Positions 54,111 to 61,339 of a stretch of 64,000 bases of DNA are shown piece after piece. Position numbers and translations under genes: made by a program. Below the pieces are notes generated by a model. It searched no databases and had not been told where the DNA came from. It saw nothing but the letters and a program-made list of their open reading frames with translations. The DNA is from Clostridiales bacterium (lineage in GTDB: Bacteria; Bacillota; Clostridia; Oscillospirales; Oscillospiraceae). Numbering within the stretch: position 1 is the stretch's first letter; each line of letters opens with the position of its first letter. The stretch spans positions 8,042-72,041 of the forward strand of contig SFLH01000015.1 in assembly GCA_004554585.1 (NCBI GenBank), in the 5' to 3' direction.

Positions 54111-54506
54111 ATGAAACTCGCCATCACCTACGACAACGGCCAGGTGTTCCAGCACTTTGGCAAGACCCAGCAGTTCAAGATCTACGACATCCAGGAGGGC
54201 AAAGTGGGCCCCTCCCTGGTCACCGGCACCGGCGGCCAGGGCCACGGCGCCCTGGCCGGCCTGCTCCGGGCCCTGGGCATCAGCGTGCTCATCTGCGGGG
54301 GCATCGGCCCCGGCGCCCAGGAGGCCTTGAAGAGCCTGGACATCACCGTCATCCCCGGCATCACCGGGGACGTGGACCAGGCCGCCCAGGACTTTGTGGA
54401 CGGCAAACTGGTGCCCAACACCGAGGCCCTGTGCAACCACCACCACGACGGCCCCGCCCACAGCTGCGGGGACCACGGCTGCGGCCAGCACACCTGCGGC
54501 CACTGA
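54111..54506 (+). CDS. NifX/NifB-C-terminal-like protein with His/Cys-rich tail
   Basis: 131 residues, ACAGGAGG before the ATG. Residues 1-105 form the dinitrogenase iron-molybdenum cofactor-binding fold (MKLAITYDNGQVFQHFGKTQQFKIYDI, then GALAGLLRALGISVLICGGIGPGAQEAL). The last ~25 residues are unusual: about eight His and four Cys (CNHHHDG, HSCGDHGCGQHTCGH), a probable metal-binding tail. No nitrogenase genes are present. Such proteins in anaerobes are thought to handle Fe-S or other metal clusters. It lies 56 nt after the CoA-transferase, perhaps in the same transcript. Confidence 0.85.
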   Translation: MKLAITYDNGQVFQHFGKTQQFKIYDIQEGKVGPSLVTGTGGQGHGALAGLLRALGISVLICGGIGPGAQEALKSLDITVIPGITGDVDQAAQDFVDGKLVPNTEALCNHHHDGPAHSCGDHGCGQHTCGH

Positions 54507-54531
54507 GTCCGCCTCCCCCCCGACAAAACGG

Positions 54532-54570
54532 CCAGCGGCCAGACCTCTCCCGGTCTGGCCGCTGGTTTTT
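54532..54570. terminator. Terminator between the NifX-like gene and the integrase
   Basis: Perfect 14-bp stem CCAGCGGCCAGACC (54532-54545) / GGTCTGGCCGCTGG (54552-54565), followed by T5; an A4 run lies on the left, so it can serve both convergent genes. Confidence 0.88.
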
Positions 54571-54571
54571 C

Positions 54572-55729
54572 TCATTTGGCGGGCGGGAACAGGGCTCTGG
54601 TCTGGTCGGAGACGGGGTCCTGGGATGGGGCGGCGGGTTTGGGGGCGCTTCTGCGCCCCTTGGGGTCCAGCTTGGCCATGTTGCTGTGCAGGACCTTCTG
54701 GTCCCGGTGGGTGTAGATGTTGGCGGTCACCGAGATGTTGGCGTGGCCCATGAGCTCCTTGGCCACGTTAATGGGCACCCCCGCTCGCTGCAGGTCGGTG
54801 CAGAAGGTGTGGCGCAGGCAGTAGGGGGTCAGGTCGGGGGCGATGGCGTGCTGGACGATCTGTCCCTCCCGGACCTTGGCCCCCATGCGCAGGTCCAGGT
54901 CCCGGGCAAAGGACTCCCACAGGCGGCGCAGGCTGCTGGCCCCCCGGATCTCCCCAGCGGGGGTGGGGAAGACGGGGGTCTCCGGGTCCCCCTGGACGGC
55001 CAGCAGGCGCTCCCGCAGCTCCCGGCGCATGGGGATGTCCCGGATGCCGGCGAGGGTCTTGGGGTCCTTGATGACCCGGGTGCCGCTCTCCACGGCCTTG
55101 TAGACGTGGATCTCGTTGCGGGCAAAGTCGATGTCCTTCCAGAACAGGGCGGCGGTCTCCCCGGGCCGCAGGCCGGTATAGAGGATGGTGAGCACCCACA
55201 GCCCCGCCGGGTGGGTGGCCGCCAGGGCCAGGATGTGCCGGCGCTCCTCCTTGGTCAGGGGCCGGCGGGAGCGCTTGACGCTCTCGGGCAGCTGCAGGCC
55301 CTCGGCCGGGTCAAAGAGGATCAGCCGGGAGCGCCGGGCCTGGCGGAAGAGCTCCTGCAGGACCATGCGCAGCTTGGACACGTGGGAGTAGGACCGGCCG
55401 GCCTGGGTGTTGAGGATGGTCTGCAGGTGCAGGTCCCGCACATCCTGCAGGGCCATGGTCCCGATGGCCGGGCCGATGTACCCCTTGTACTTCTCGTCGT
55501 ACAGGCCCAGGCTCTTCCGGGTCAGGCCCGCCGGGACCTTGTAGGTCTCCTTCCACCGGTGGAACCACTGGTCCACGGTGGTGTCCCCCCCGGCGGTGAA
55601 CTCCCCCTGCTGGAGGGAGGCCACCAGCTCGGCCAGCTTGTCGCAGGCCTCCCGCTCGGTTTTGCCCCGGACTTCGTAGCGCCGGTTCTTCCAGGTGATG
55701 GTCTTGCGAATGTAGGTGTATTTTTCCAT
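54572..55729 (-). CDS. Tyrosine-type site-specific recombinase (integrase)
   Basis: 385 residues from ATG 55729 (GGAGGTCC upstream; an earlier ATG at 55744 overlaps that site). The N-terminal arm-binding region (ITWKNRRYEVRGKTEREACDKL) precedes a core-binding domain and the catalytic domain. Catalytic residues are Arg188 (LYTGLRPGE), Lys224, Arg306 (YCLRHTF), His329 (LMGHANIS) and nucleophile Tyr339. The box-II His is replaced by Tyr303, a substitution seen in some Gram-positive integrases. No excisionase, phage, conjugation gene, tRNA or att repeat is recognised nearby, so it is a lone integrase, perhaps a relic. Confidence 0.9.
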   Translation of the reverse strand: MEKYTYIRKTITWKNRRYEVRGKTEREACDKLAELVASLQQGEFTAGGDTTVDQWFHRWKETYKVPAGLTRKSLGLYDEKYKGYIGPAIGTMALQDVRDLHLQTILNTQAGRSYSHVSKLRMVLQELFRQARRSRLILFDPAEGLQLPESVKRSRRPLTKEERRHILALAATHPAGLWVLTILYTGLRPGETAALFWKDIDFARNEIHVYKAVESGTRVIKDPKTLAGIRDIPMRRELRERLLAVQGDPETPVFPTPAGEIRGASSLRRLWESFARDLDLRMGAKVREGQIVQHAIAPDLTPYCLRHTFCTDLQRAGVPINVAKELMGHANISVTANIYTHRDQKVLHSNMAKLDPKGRRSAPKPAAPSQDPVSDQTRALFPPAK

Positions 55730-55744
55730 GTTTAGGACCTCCAA

Positions 55745-56227
55745 TCTCCTAATGTAAGACCTATCCTATATCAGAAGAAGGTTTCCTGTCATCCTCTCCA
55801 CCACCTCCGCCGGGGTGGGCGATACGGGTCCCCCTGTGCGCTCCCAGACGGACATTGGTGCGGCCTGCAGAGGCGTTTTCCGCCGTCCAGACCCGCCGCG
55901 CCCCCTTGATAAAAGGGGAAAAAAGAGGGGAAATCTTGATAGGTTGACAATCTTCGCCCACAGAATCAACAAAAAAAGGGACCCCGCTTTGGGGGGAAAC
56001 CGGCAAAAGGGAGGAAGGCAGAAAATGTCCGCTGCCCCCTTGAAGATTGGAAAGTTCCATTGTATAATACAAAAAATACAAAAATGACGAGCAAAAGATA
56101 CAGAATTAGTTTGTTTTTCGCAAAAACTTGACAAACAGTTGACAAAAAAGCGTAGAGCGGGATCCTCCCCCCGGAAGGCCGCCGCCCCACACTTTCTTGT
56201 ATAAAAATGAAAAGGAGAGAACCCAAC
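55745..56227. other. Intergenic region between integrase and Liv operon, no gene recognised
   Basis: This 480-nt stretch is less G+C-rich at its right end. Short open frames exist on both strands but none has a ribosome site plus a recognisable protein. It contains a TTGACA (55941-55946) without a good -10, the Liv promoter at 56040-56068, and A-rich sequence with two TTGACAAA boxes (56127-56145). Confidence 0.6.
56040..56068 (+). promoter_or_regulatory. Sigma-A promoter of the Liv transporter operon
   Basis: TTGAAG (56040-56045), 17 nt, perfect TATAAT (56063-56068). It leaves a leader of about 150 nt before the binding-protein ATG. Confidence 0.7.
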
Positions 56228-57415
56228 ATGAAGAAGAAATTGCTTTCCCTGGCCCTGGCCGGTGTGATGGTCCTTGGCCTGTGCGCCTGCGGCGGTGAGA
56301 CCACCGACGAGACCTCCACCGAAGGCACCGAGACCACCTCCACCGCCCAGGGCGCCGCCTTCAAGATCGGCGGCACCGGCCCCCTGACCGGCAGCGCCGC
56401 CATCTACGGCATCGCCGCCAAGAACGGCGCGCAGATCGCCGTGGACGAGATCAACGCCCTGGGCGGCGACATCCAGTTCGAGCTGCGCTATGAGGACGAC
56501 GTGCACGACGCCGAGAAGGCCGTCAACGCATACAACACCCTGAAGGACTGGGGCATGCAGCTGTCTCTGGGCTCCGTGACCTCCAAGCCCGCTGAGGCCA
56601 CCTCTGTGGAGAACTATTCCGACCGCATCTTTGCCCTGACCCCCTCCGCCTCCTCCGTGGCCACCATCGAGGGCAAGGACAACGTCTTCCAGATGTGCTT
56701 CGCCGACCCCAACCAGGGCGCCGCTTCCGCCCAGTACATCTCTGAGAAGCAGCTGGGCACCAAGATCGCCGTGATCTGGAAGAACGACGACGTGTATTCC
56801 AAGGGCATCCATGAGACCTTCCTGGAGAAGGCAGAAGAGCTGGGCCTGGAAGTGGTCAGCGACACCACCTTCGCCGACGGCAACGACACCGACTTCTCCG
56901 TCCAGCTGTCCGACGCCCAGAGCAAGGGCGCTGACCTGGTCTTCCTGCCCATGTACTATCAGCCCGCCTCCCTCATCCTGGCCCAGGCCAAGAACATGAA
57001 CTACTCCCCCAAGTGGTTCGGCGTGGACGGCATGGACGGCATCCTGACCATGGAAGGCTTTGACGCCACCCTGGCCGAGGGCGTCATGCTGCTGACCCCC
57101 TTCAACGCCGACGCCGAGGATGAGAAGACCCAGAACTTCGTTAAGACCTATCAGGAGAAGTTCGGCGAGGTGCCCAACCAGTTCGCCGCCGACGCTTACG
57201 ACTGCGTCTACGCTTACTATGAGGCTCTGACCAACGCCAAGGCCACCCCCGACATGGACGCTTCCACCCTGTGCGATCTGATGATCCAGCAGTTCACCTC
57301 CATGACCTTCAGCGGCCTGACCGGCACCGAGGTCACCTGGGACGCCACCGGTGCGGTCTCCAAGGACCCCAAGGGCATGGTCATCGAGAACGGCGCTTAC
57401 GTGGGTCTGGACTGA
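56228..57415 (+). CDS. livJ: Branched-chain amino-acid-type ABC transporter substrate-binding lipoprotein
   Basis: 395 residues from ATG 56228 with AAAAGGAGAG upstream. A lipoprotein signal peptide ends at LGLCAC (Cys21), followed by a Thr/Glu-rich linker. The Peripla_BP_6 domain is evident (FKIGGTGPLTGSAAIYGIA, NGAQIAVDEINALGG, LTPSASSV, YDCVYAYYEAL). It delivers Leu/Ile/Val or a related amino acid or amide to LivHMGF. Codon use is stronger and less extreme than its neighbours, as expected for a highly expressed binding protein. Ligand not determinable. Confidence 0.93.
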   Translation: MKKKLLSLALAGVMVLGLCACGGETTDETSTEGTETTSTAQGAAFKIGGTGPLTGSAAIYGIAAKNGAQIAVDEINALGGDIQFELRYEDDVHDAEKAVNAYNTLKDWGMQLSLGSVTSKPAEATSVENYSDRIFALTPSASSVATIEGKDNVFQMCFADPNQGAASAQYISEKQLGTKIAVIWKNDDVYSKGIHETFLEKAEELGLEVVSDTTFADGNDTDFSVQLSDAQSKGADLVFLPMYYQPASLILAQAKNMNYSPKWFGVDGMDGILTMEGFDATLAEGVMLLTPFNADAEDEKTQNFVKTYQEKFGEVPNQFAADAYDCVYAYYEALTNAKATPDMDASTLCDLMIQQFTSMTFSGLTGTEVTWDATGAVSKDPKGMVIENGAYVGLD

Positions 57416-57456
57416 TCCCCGTTTCGCCCAACGGCAACCACCACTGGGATTTCTCG

Positions 57457-57553
57457 GCTGGAGCGGCTTATTTCTTGATAAGCCGCTCCGGCCGTGTTCC
57501 GTCCCTCAGCGCGTATCGGAAAGAGACCCGCCCCTGGCCCCTTTCCGATACGC
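57457..57553 (+). other. Two stem-loops in the livJ-livH intergenic region
   Basis: Stem 1: GGAGCGGCTTA (57460-57470) / TAAGCCGCTCC (57479-57489). Stem 2: GCGTATCGGAAAG (57511-57523) / CTTTCCGATACGC (57541-57553), a perfect 13-bp match. Neither is followed by a T-run, so they are better explained as mRNA-stabilising or processing hairpins that set a high ratio of binding protein to permease. Confidence 0.7.
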
Positions 57554-57608
57554 ACTGAACCGTCTGCTGCCCCCGAAACAACCTGAAGAGAGATATGAGG
57601 TATCCAAT

Positions 57609-58490
57609 ATGACCTTTCTGAGTTTTTTGATCAGCGGGATCAGCTTAGGGAGCATCTACGCCATCATCGCCCTGGGCTACACCATGGTCTACGGCATCGC
57701 CAAAATGCTCAACTTCGCCCACGGCGACGTGATCATGGTGGGCGCGTACATCTGCTTCTATGCCACCTCCCGCTATGAACTGCCCCCCCTGGTGGGCGTG
57801 ATCCTGGCCATCATCGTCTGCACCATCCTGGGCATCGTCATCGAGCGCCTGGCCTACAAACCCCTCCGGGCCGCCCCCATCCTGGCCGTGCTCATCACCG
57901 CCATCGGCGTGAGCTACTTCCTGCAGAACGCCGCCCTGCTGCTCTGGTCCTCCAACCCCAAGGTCTTCCCCTCGGTGGTGTCCAGCGGCAACATCCCCCT
58001 CTTTGGCGGCCAGCTCACCATTTCCTACGTCACCCTGGTGACCATCCTGGCCTGCGTGGTCATCATGGTCGCCCTGGTGTGGTTCACCAACAAGACCAAG
58101 ATGGGCAAGGCCATGCGGGCCTGCTCCGAGGACAAGGGCGCCGCCCAGCTCATGGGCATCAACGTCAACGGCACCATCTCCCTCACCTTCGCCATCGGCT
58201 CGGGCCTGGCCGCCATCGCCGGCGTGCTGCTGTGCTCGGCCTACCCCACCCTGGTGCCCACCACCGGCGCCATGCCGGGCATCAAGGCCTTCACCGCCGC
58301 CGTCTTCGGTGGCATCGGCTCCATCCCCGGGGCCATGCTGGGCGGCATCCTGCTGGGCATCATCGAGATCTTCGCCAAGGCCTACATCTCCACCCAGCTG
58401 TCCGACGCCATCGTCTTTGCCGTGCTCATCCTGGTGCTCATCATCCGGCCCGCCGGCCTGCTGGGCAAGCAGATTCGAGAGAAAGTGTGA
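57609..58490 (+). CDS. livH: Branched-chain amino-acid ABC transporter permease LivH
   Basis: 293 residues from ATG 57609; the open frame upstream covers the stem-loops and is not coding. Typical LivH features: SLGSIYAIIALGYTMVYGIAKMLNFAHGD at the N-terminus (split by membrane segments), the EAA-like region MRACSEDKGAAQLMGINV, and IKAFTAAVFGGIGSIPGAMLGG. About eight membrane segments. Forms the channel with LivM. Confidence 0.95.
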   Translation: MTFLSFLISGISLGSIYAIIALGYTMVYGIAKMLNFAHGDVIMVGAYICFYATSRYELPPLVGVILAIIVCTILGIVIERLAYKPLRAAPILAVLITAIGVSYFLQNAALLLWSSNPKVFPSVVSSGNIPLFGGQLTISYVTLVTILACVVIMVALVWFTNKTKMGKAMRACSEDKGAAQLMGINVNGTISLTFAIGSGLAAIAGVLLCSAYPTLVPTTGAMPGIKAFTAAVFGGIGSIPGAMLGGILLGIIEIFAKAYISTQLSDAIVFAVLILVLIIRPAGLLGKQIREKV

Positions 58491-58500
58491 GGTGGCAGAC

Positions 58501-59559
58501 ATGAAAAAACGCATTCGTTGGAACAAGACCACCCGCAACAACTACATCACCTACGCCGTGGTCATCCTGGCCTTCGTGGTCATGCAGGCTATGGTGAGCG
58601 CCGGCTCCATCTCCTCCACCCTCAAGGGCATGCTGGTGCCCATCTGCGCCTACGTGGTCATGGCCATCTCCCTGAACCTCACCGTGGGCATCCTGGGCGA
58701 GCTCTCCCTGGGCCACGCAGGCTTTATGAGCGTGGGCGCCTTCACCGGCGTCACCGCCGCGGTGGCCCTGAGCAACCACGTCTCCTCCGGCCCGGTGCTG
58801 CTCATTGTGGGCATGGTGGTGGGCGCCCTCTTCGCCGCCCTCATCGGCTTTCTCATCGGCATCCCCGTGCTGCGGCTGAAGGGCGACTATCTGGCCATCG
58901 TCACCCTGGCCTTCGGGGAGATCATCAAGGGCATCTTCAACAACCTCTACGTGGGCCTGGACAGCAGCGGCCTGCACATGAGCCTGCTCAGTGACAAGAC
59001 CAACCTGGACGAGGCTGGCCAAATGGTCATCGGCGGCCCCATGGGCCTGGAGACCATCCCCAAGGTGGCCACCTTCCCCATCGGCGTGCTGCTGGTGTTG
59101 GTGTCCCTGGTGATCATCTTCCACCTGGTGGGCAGCCGGGCCGGCCGGGCCATTATGGCCGTCCGGGACAACCGCATCGCCGCCGAGAGCATCGGCATCA
59201 ACGTAACCAAGTACAAGCTCATGGCCTTCACCGTCTCCGCCGCCCTGGCCGGGGCCGCCGGCACCCTGTTCGCCATGAACTACTCCACCCTGGTGGCCAA
59301 CAAGTTCGATTTCAACACCTCCATCCTCATCCTGGTCTTCGTGGTCCTGGGCGGCCTGGGCAACATGCTCGGCTCCATCATCGCCGCCACCGCCCTGACC
59401 ATCCTGCCCGAGGCCCTGCGCCAGTTCTCCGACTACCGGATGCTGGTGTACGCCATCGTGCTGATCCTGGTGATGCTGGCCACCAACAACGATACCTTCA
59501 AGGCCTTCCTGGCCCGGCTGATTCCGGGACGGAAGAAGAACGAAAAGGAGGTGGTCTGA
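58501..59559 (+). CDS. livM: Branched-chain amino-acid ABC transporter permease LivM
   Basis: 352 residues, ATG 10 nt after the livH stop with GAGGTGG upstream. LivM signatures are AISLNLTVGILGELSLGHAG, VLRLKGDYLAIVTLAFGEI and the coupling-loop RAIMAVRDNRIAAESIGINV, then FVVLGGLGNMLGSIIAA. Around ten membrane segments and a short basic cytoplasmic C-terminus. Partner of LivH. Confidence 0.95.
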   Translation: MKKRIRWNKTTRNNYITYAVVILAFVVMQAMVSAGSISSTLKGMLVPICAYVVMAISLNLTVGILGELSLGHAGFMSVGAFTGVTAAVALSNHVSSGPVLLIVGMVVGALFAALIGFLIGIPVLRLKGDYLAIVTLAFGEIIKGIFNNLYVGLDSSGLHMSLLSDKTNLDEAGQMVIGGPMGLETIPKVATFPIGVLLVLVSLVIIFHLVGSRAGRAIMAVRDNRIAAESIGINVTKYKLMAFTVSAALAGAAGTLFAMNYSTLVANKFDFNTSILILVFVVLGGLGNMLGSIIAATALTILPEALRQFSDYRMLVYAIVLILVMLATNNDTFKAFLARLIPGRKKNEKEVV

Positions 59560-59560
59560 C

Positions 59561-60391
59561 ATGGCCAAGCTGGTTTCCATTCCCTCCAACAGCCTCATCC
59601 CCGAGCGGGACATCGACAAGAGCCCCATTCTCGAGTGCGTCAACCTGGGCATCCAGTTCGGCGGCCTGAAGGCCGTGGACGACTTTAACCTCACCATCGG
59701 CCGCACAGAGATCGCCGGCCTTATCGGCCCCAACGGCGCGGGCAAGACCACAGTCTTTAACCTGCTGACCAAGGTCTACCAGCCCACCAACGGCACCATC
59801 CTGCTGGACGGCAAGGACACCCACAGCATGAACACCATGCAGGTGAACAAGGCGGGCATCGCCCGGACCTTCCAGAACATCCGCCTCTTCAACGCCATGA
59901 GCGTGGAGGACAACGTGAAAACGGGCATGGAGAACGAGATGACCTACGGCCTGTGGAACGGCATCTTCCGCACCCCCAAGTACTGGAAGCAGGAGAAGGT
60001 GGCCCACGAGCGGGCCATGGAGCTGCTGTCCATTTTCCACATGGAGGACATGGCGGACATGAAGGCCGGCTCCCTGCCCTACGGCGCCCAGCGCCGGCTG
60101 GAGATCGTCCGGGCCCTGGCCACCAACCCCTCCCTGCTGCTGCTGGACGAGCCGGCGGCGGGCATGAACCCCTCGGAGACGGCGGAGCTGATGGAAAACA
60201 TCCGCAAGATCCGGGACACCTTCCAGATCGCCGTGCTGCTCATCGAGCACGACATGAACCTGGTCATGAACATCTGCGAGGGTCTGTGCGTGCTCAACTT
60301 CGGCAAGGTCATCGCCAAGGGCACCCCCGAGGACGTCCAGGCCAACCCCGCCGTCATCGAGGCCTATCTGGGCAAGAAAAAGGAGGCCTGA
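59561..60391 (+). CDS. livG: Branched-chain amino-acid ABC transporter ATP-binding protein LivG
   Basis: 276 residues, starting after GGAGGTGG. Walker A GPNGAGKTTVFN (~50-60), the LivG-specific ARTFQNIRLFNAMSVEDNV, a signature reading LPYGAQRRLEIVRAL (LSGG replaced by LPYG, common in LivG), and Walker B LLLLDEPAAGMNP. It hydrolyses ATP with LivF to drive uptake. Ends EAYLGKKKEA, the usual LivG tail. Confidence 0.95.
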   Translation: MAKLVSIPSNSLIPERDIDKSPILECVNLGIQFGGLKAVDDFNLTIGRTEIAGLIGPNGAGKTTVFNLLTKVYQPTNGTILLDGKDTHSMNTMQVNKAGIARTFQNIRLFNAMSVEDNVKTGMENEMTYGLWNGIFRTPKYWKQEKVAHERAMELLSIFHMEDMADMKAGSLPYGAQRRLEIVRALATNPSLLLLDEPAAGMNPSETAELMENIRKIRDTFQIAVLLIEHDMNLVMNICEGLCVLNFGKVIAKGTPEDVQANPAVIEAYLGKKKEA

Positions 60392-60394
60392 GCC

Positions 60395-61105
60395 ATGGCA
60401 ACGATATTGAAAGTCGAGGACATCAACGTCTACTACGGCAGCATCCACGCCATCAAGGGCATCTCCTTCCAGGTGGAGGAGGGGGAGGTGGTCACCCTCA
60501 TCGGGGCCAACGGCGCCGGCAAGTCCACCACCCTGAACACCATCTCCGGCCTGCTGCGCAGCAAGACCGGCTCCATCACCTTCCTGGACCATGACCTGGG
60601 CCGCACGCCCCCCCACAAGATCGTCTCCCAGGGCCTGGCCCTGGTGCCCGAGGGGCGGCGGATCTTCCTGCAGATGAGCGTGCAGGAAAACCTGGAGATG
60701 GGCGCCTTCACCCAGAAGGGGGGAGACATCAAGGCCGACCTGGAGAAGGTCTACGCCCTCTTCCCCCGGCTCAAGGAGCGGCTGAAGCAGACCGCAGGCA
60801 CCCTGTCCGGCGGCGAGCAGCAGATGCTGGCCATGGGCCGGGCCCTGATGAGCCACCCCAAGCTGCTGATGCTGGACGAGCCCTCCATGGGTCTGGCCCC
60901 CATCCTGGTGGAGCAGATCTTTGAGATCATCGAAAACCTCCACAAGGCGGGCACCACCATCCTGCTGGTGGAGCAGAACGCCCAGGCCGCCCTGTCGGTG
61001 GCCGACCGGGGCTACGTGCTGGAGACGGGCAAGATCGTCACCACCGGCACCGGCACCCAGCTGCTGGAGAGCCCGGAGATCAAAAAGGCCTATCTGGGTG
61101 GCTGA
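60395..61105 (+). CDS. livF: Branched-chain amino-acid ABC transporter ATP-binding protein LivF
   Basis: 236 residues, start after GGAGGCC, 3 nt behind livG. LivF signatures: YYGSIHAIKGISFQVEEGEV, Walker A GANGAGKSTTLN, LVPEGRRIFLQMSVQENLEMG, TLSGGEQQMLAMGRALM and Walker B LLMLDEPSMGLAP. Completes the JHMGF operon in standard order. Confidence 0.96.
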   Translation: MATILKVEDINVYYGSIHAIKGISFQVEEGEVVTLIGANGAGKSTTLNTISGLLRSKTGSITFLDHDLGRTPPHKIVSQGLALVPEGRRIFLQMSVQENLEMGAFTQKGGDIKADLEKVYALFPRLKERLKQTAGTLSGGEQQMLAMGRALMSHPKLLMLDEPSMGLAPILVEQIFEIIENLHKAGTTILLVEQNAQAALSVADRGYVLETGKIVTTGTGTQLLESPEIKKAYLGG

Positions 61106-61125
61106 GCCGCCTATCCCAACAAGTT

Positions 61126-61158
61126 TCCCCCCGCCGGCGGCGCCGGCGGGGGGATTTC
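61126..61158 (+). terminator. Intrinsic terminator of the Liv operon
   Basis: TCCCCCCGCCGGC (61126-61138) pairs with GCCGGCGGGGGGA (61142-61154), followed by TTTCTGTC. Confidence 0.75.
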
Positions 61159-61190
61159 TGTCAAAAAGTGACCCTGTTGTGACTTTTGCC

Positions 61191-61219
61191 TTGCTTTCCA
61201 CAGGCAGGCGTGCTATACT
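61191..61219 (+). promoter_or_regulatory. Sigma-A promoter of the surface-protein gene
   Basis: TTGCTT (61191-61196), 17 nt, TATACT (61214-61219), about 120 nt before the ATG at 61340. Confidence 0.7.
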
Positions 61220-61339
61220 CAGCGTGAATACCCAGAACATCCATTTTATTCCTCGCGCGCGCCTGTTCTTTGGGAGGTGACAGGACATCGGGCGCGGAAA
61301 ACCCCTACGAAAACCAAAAAGGAAAGGAGAATTTGGTCC

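Noticed and set aside
55761..56081. 106-codon minus-strand frame in the gap upstream of the integrase
   Set aside because: It has no ribosome site or recognisable protein features and overlaps the Liv promoter region.
54572..56227. Integrated prophage or conjugative element around the integrase
   Set aside because: Only the recombinase is present. The flanking genes are a NifX-like protein and a complete Liv operon, and no att-like direct repeats or tRNA end were seen.
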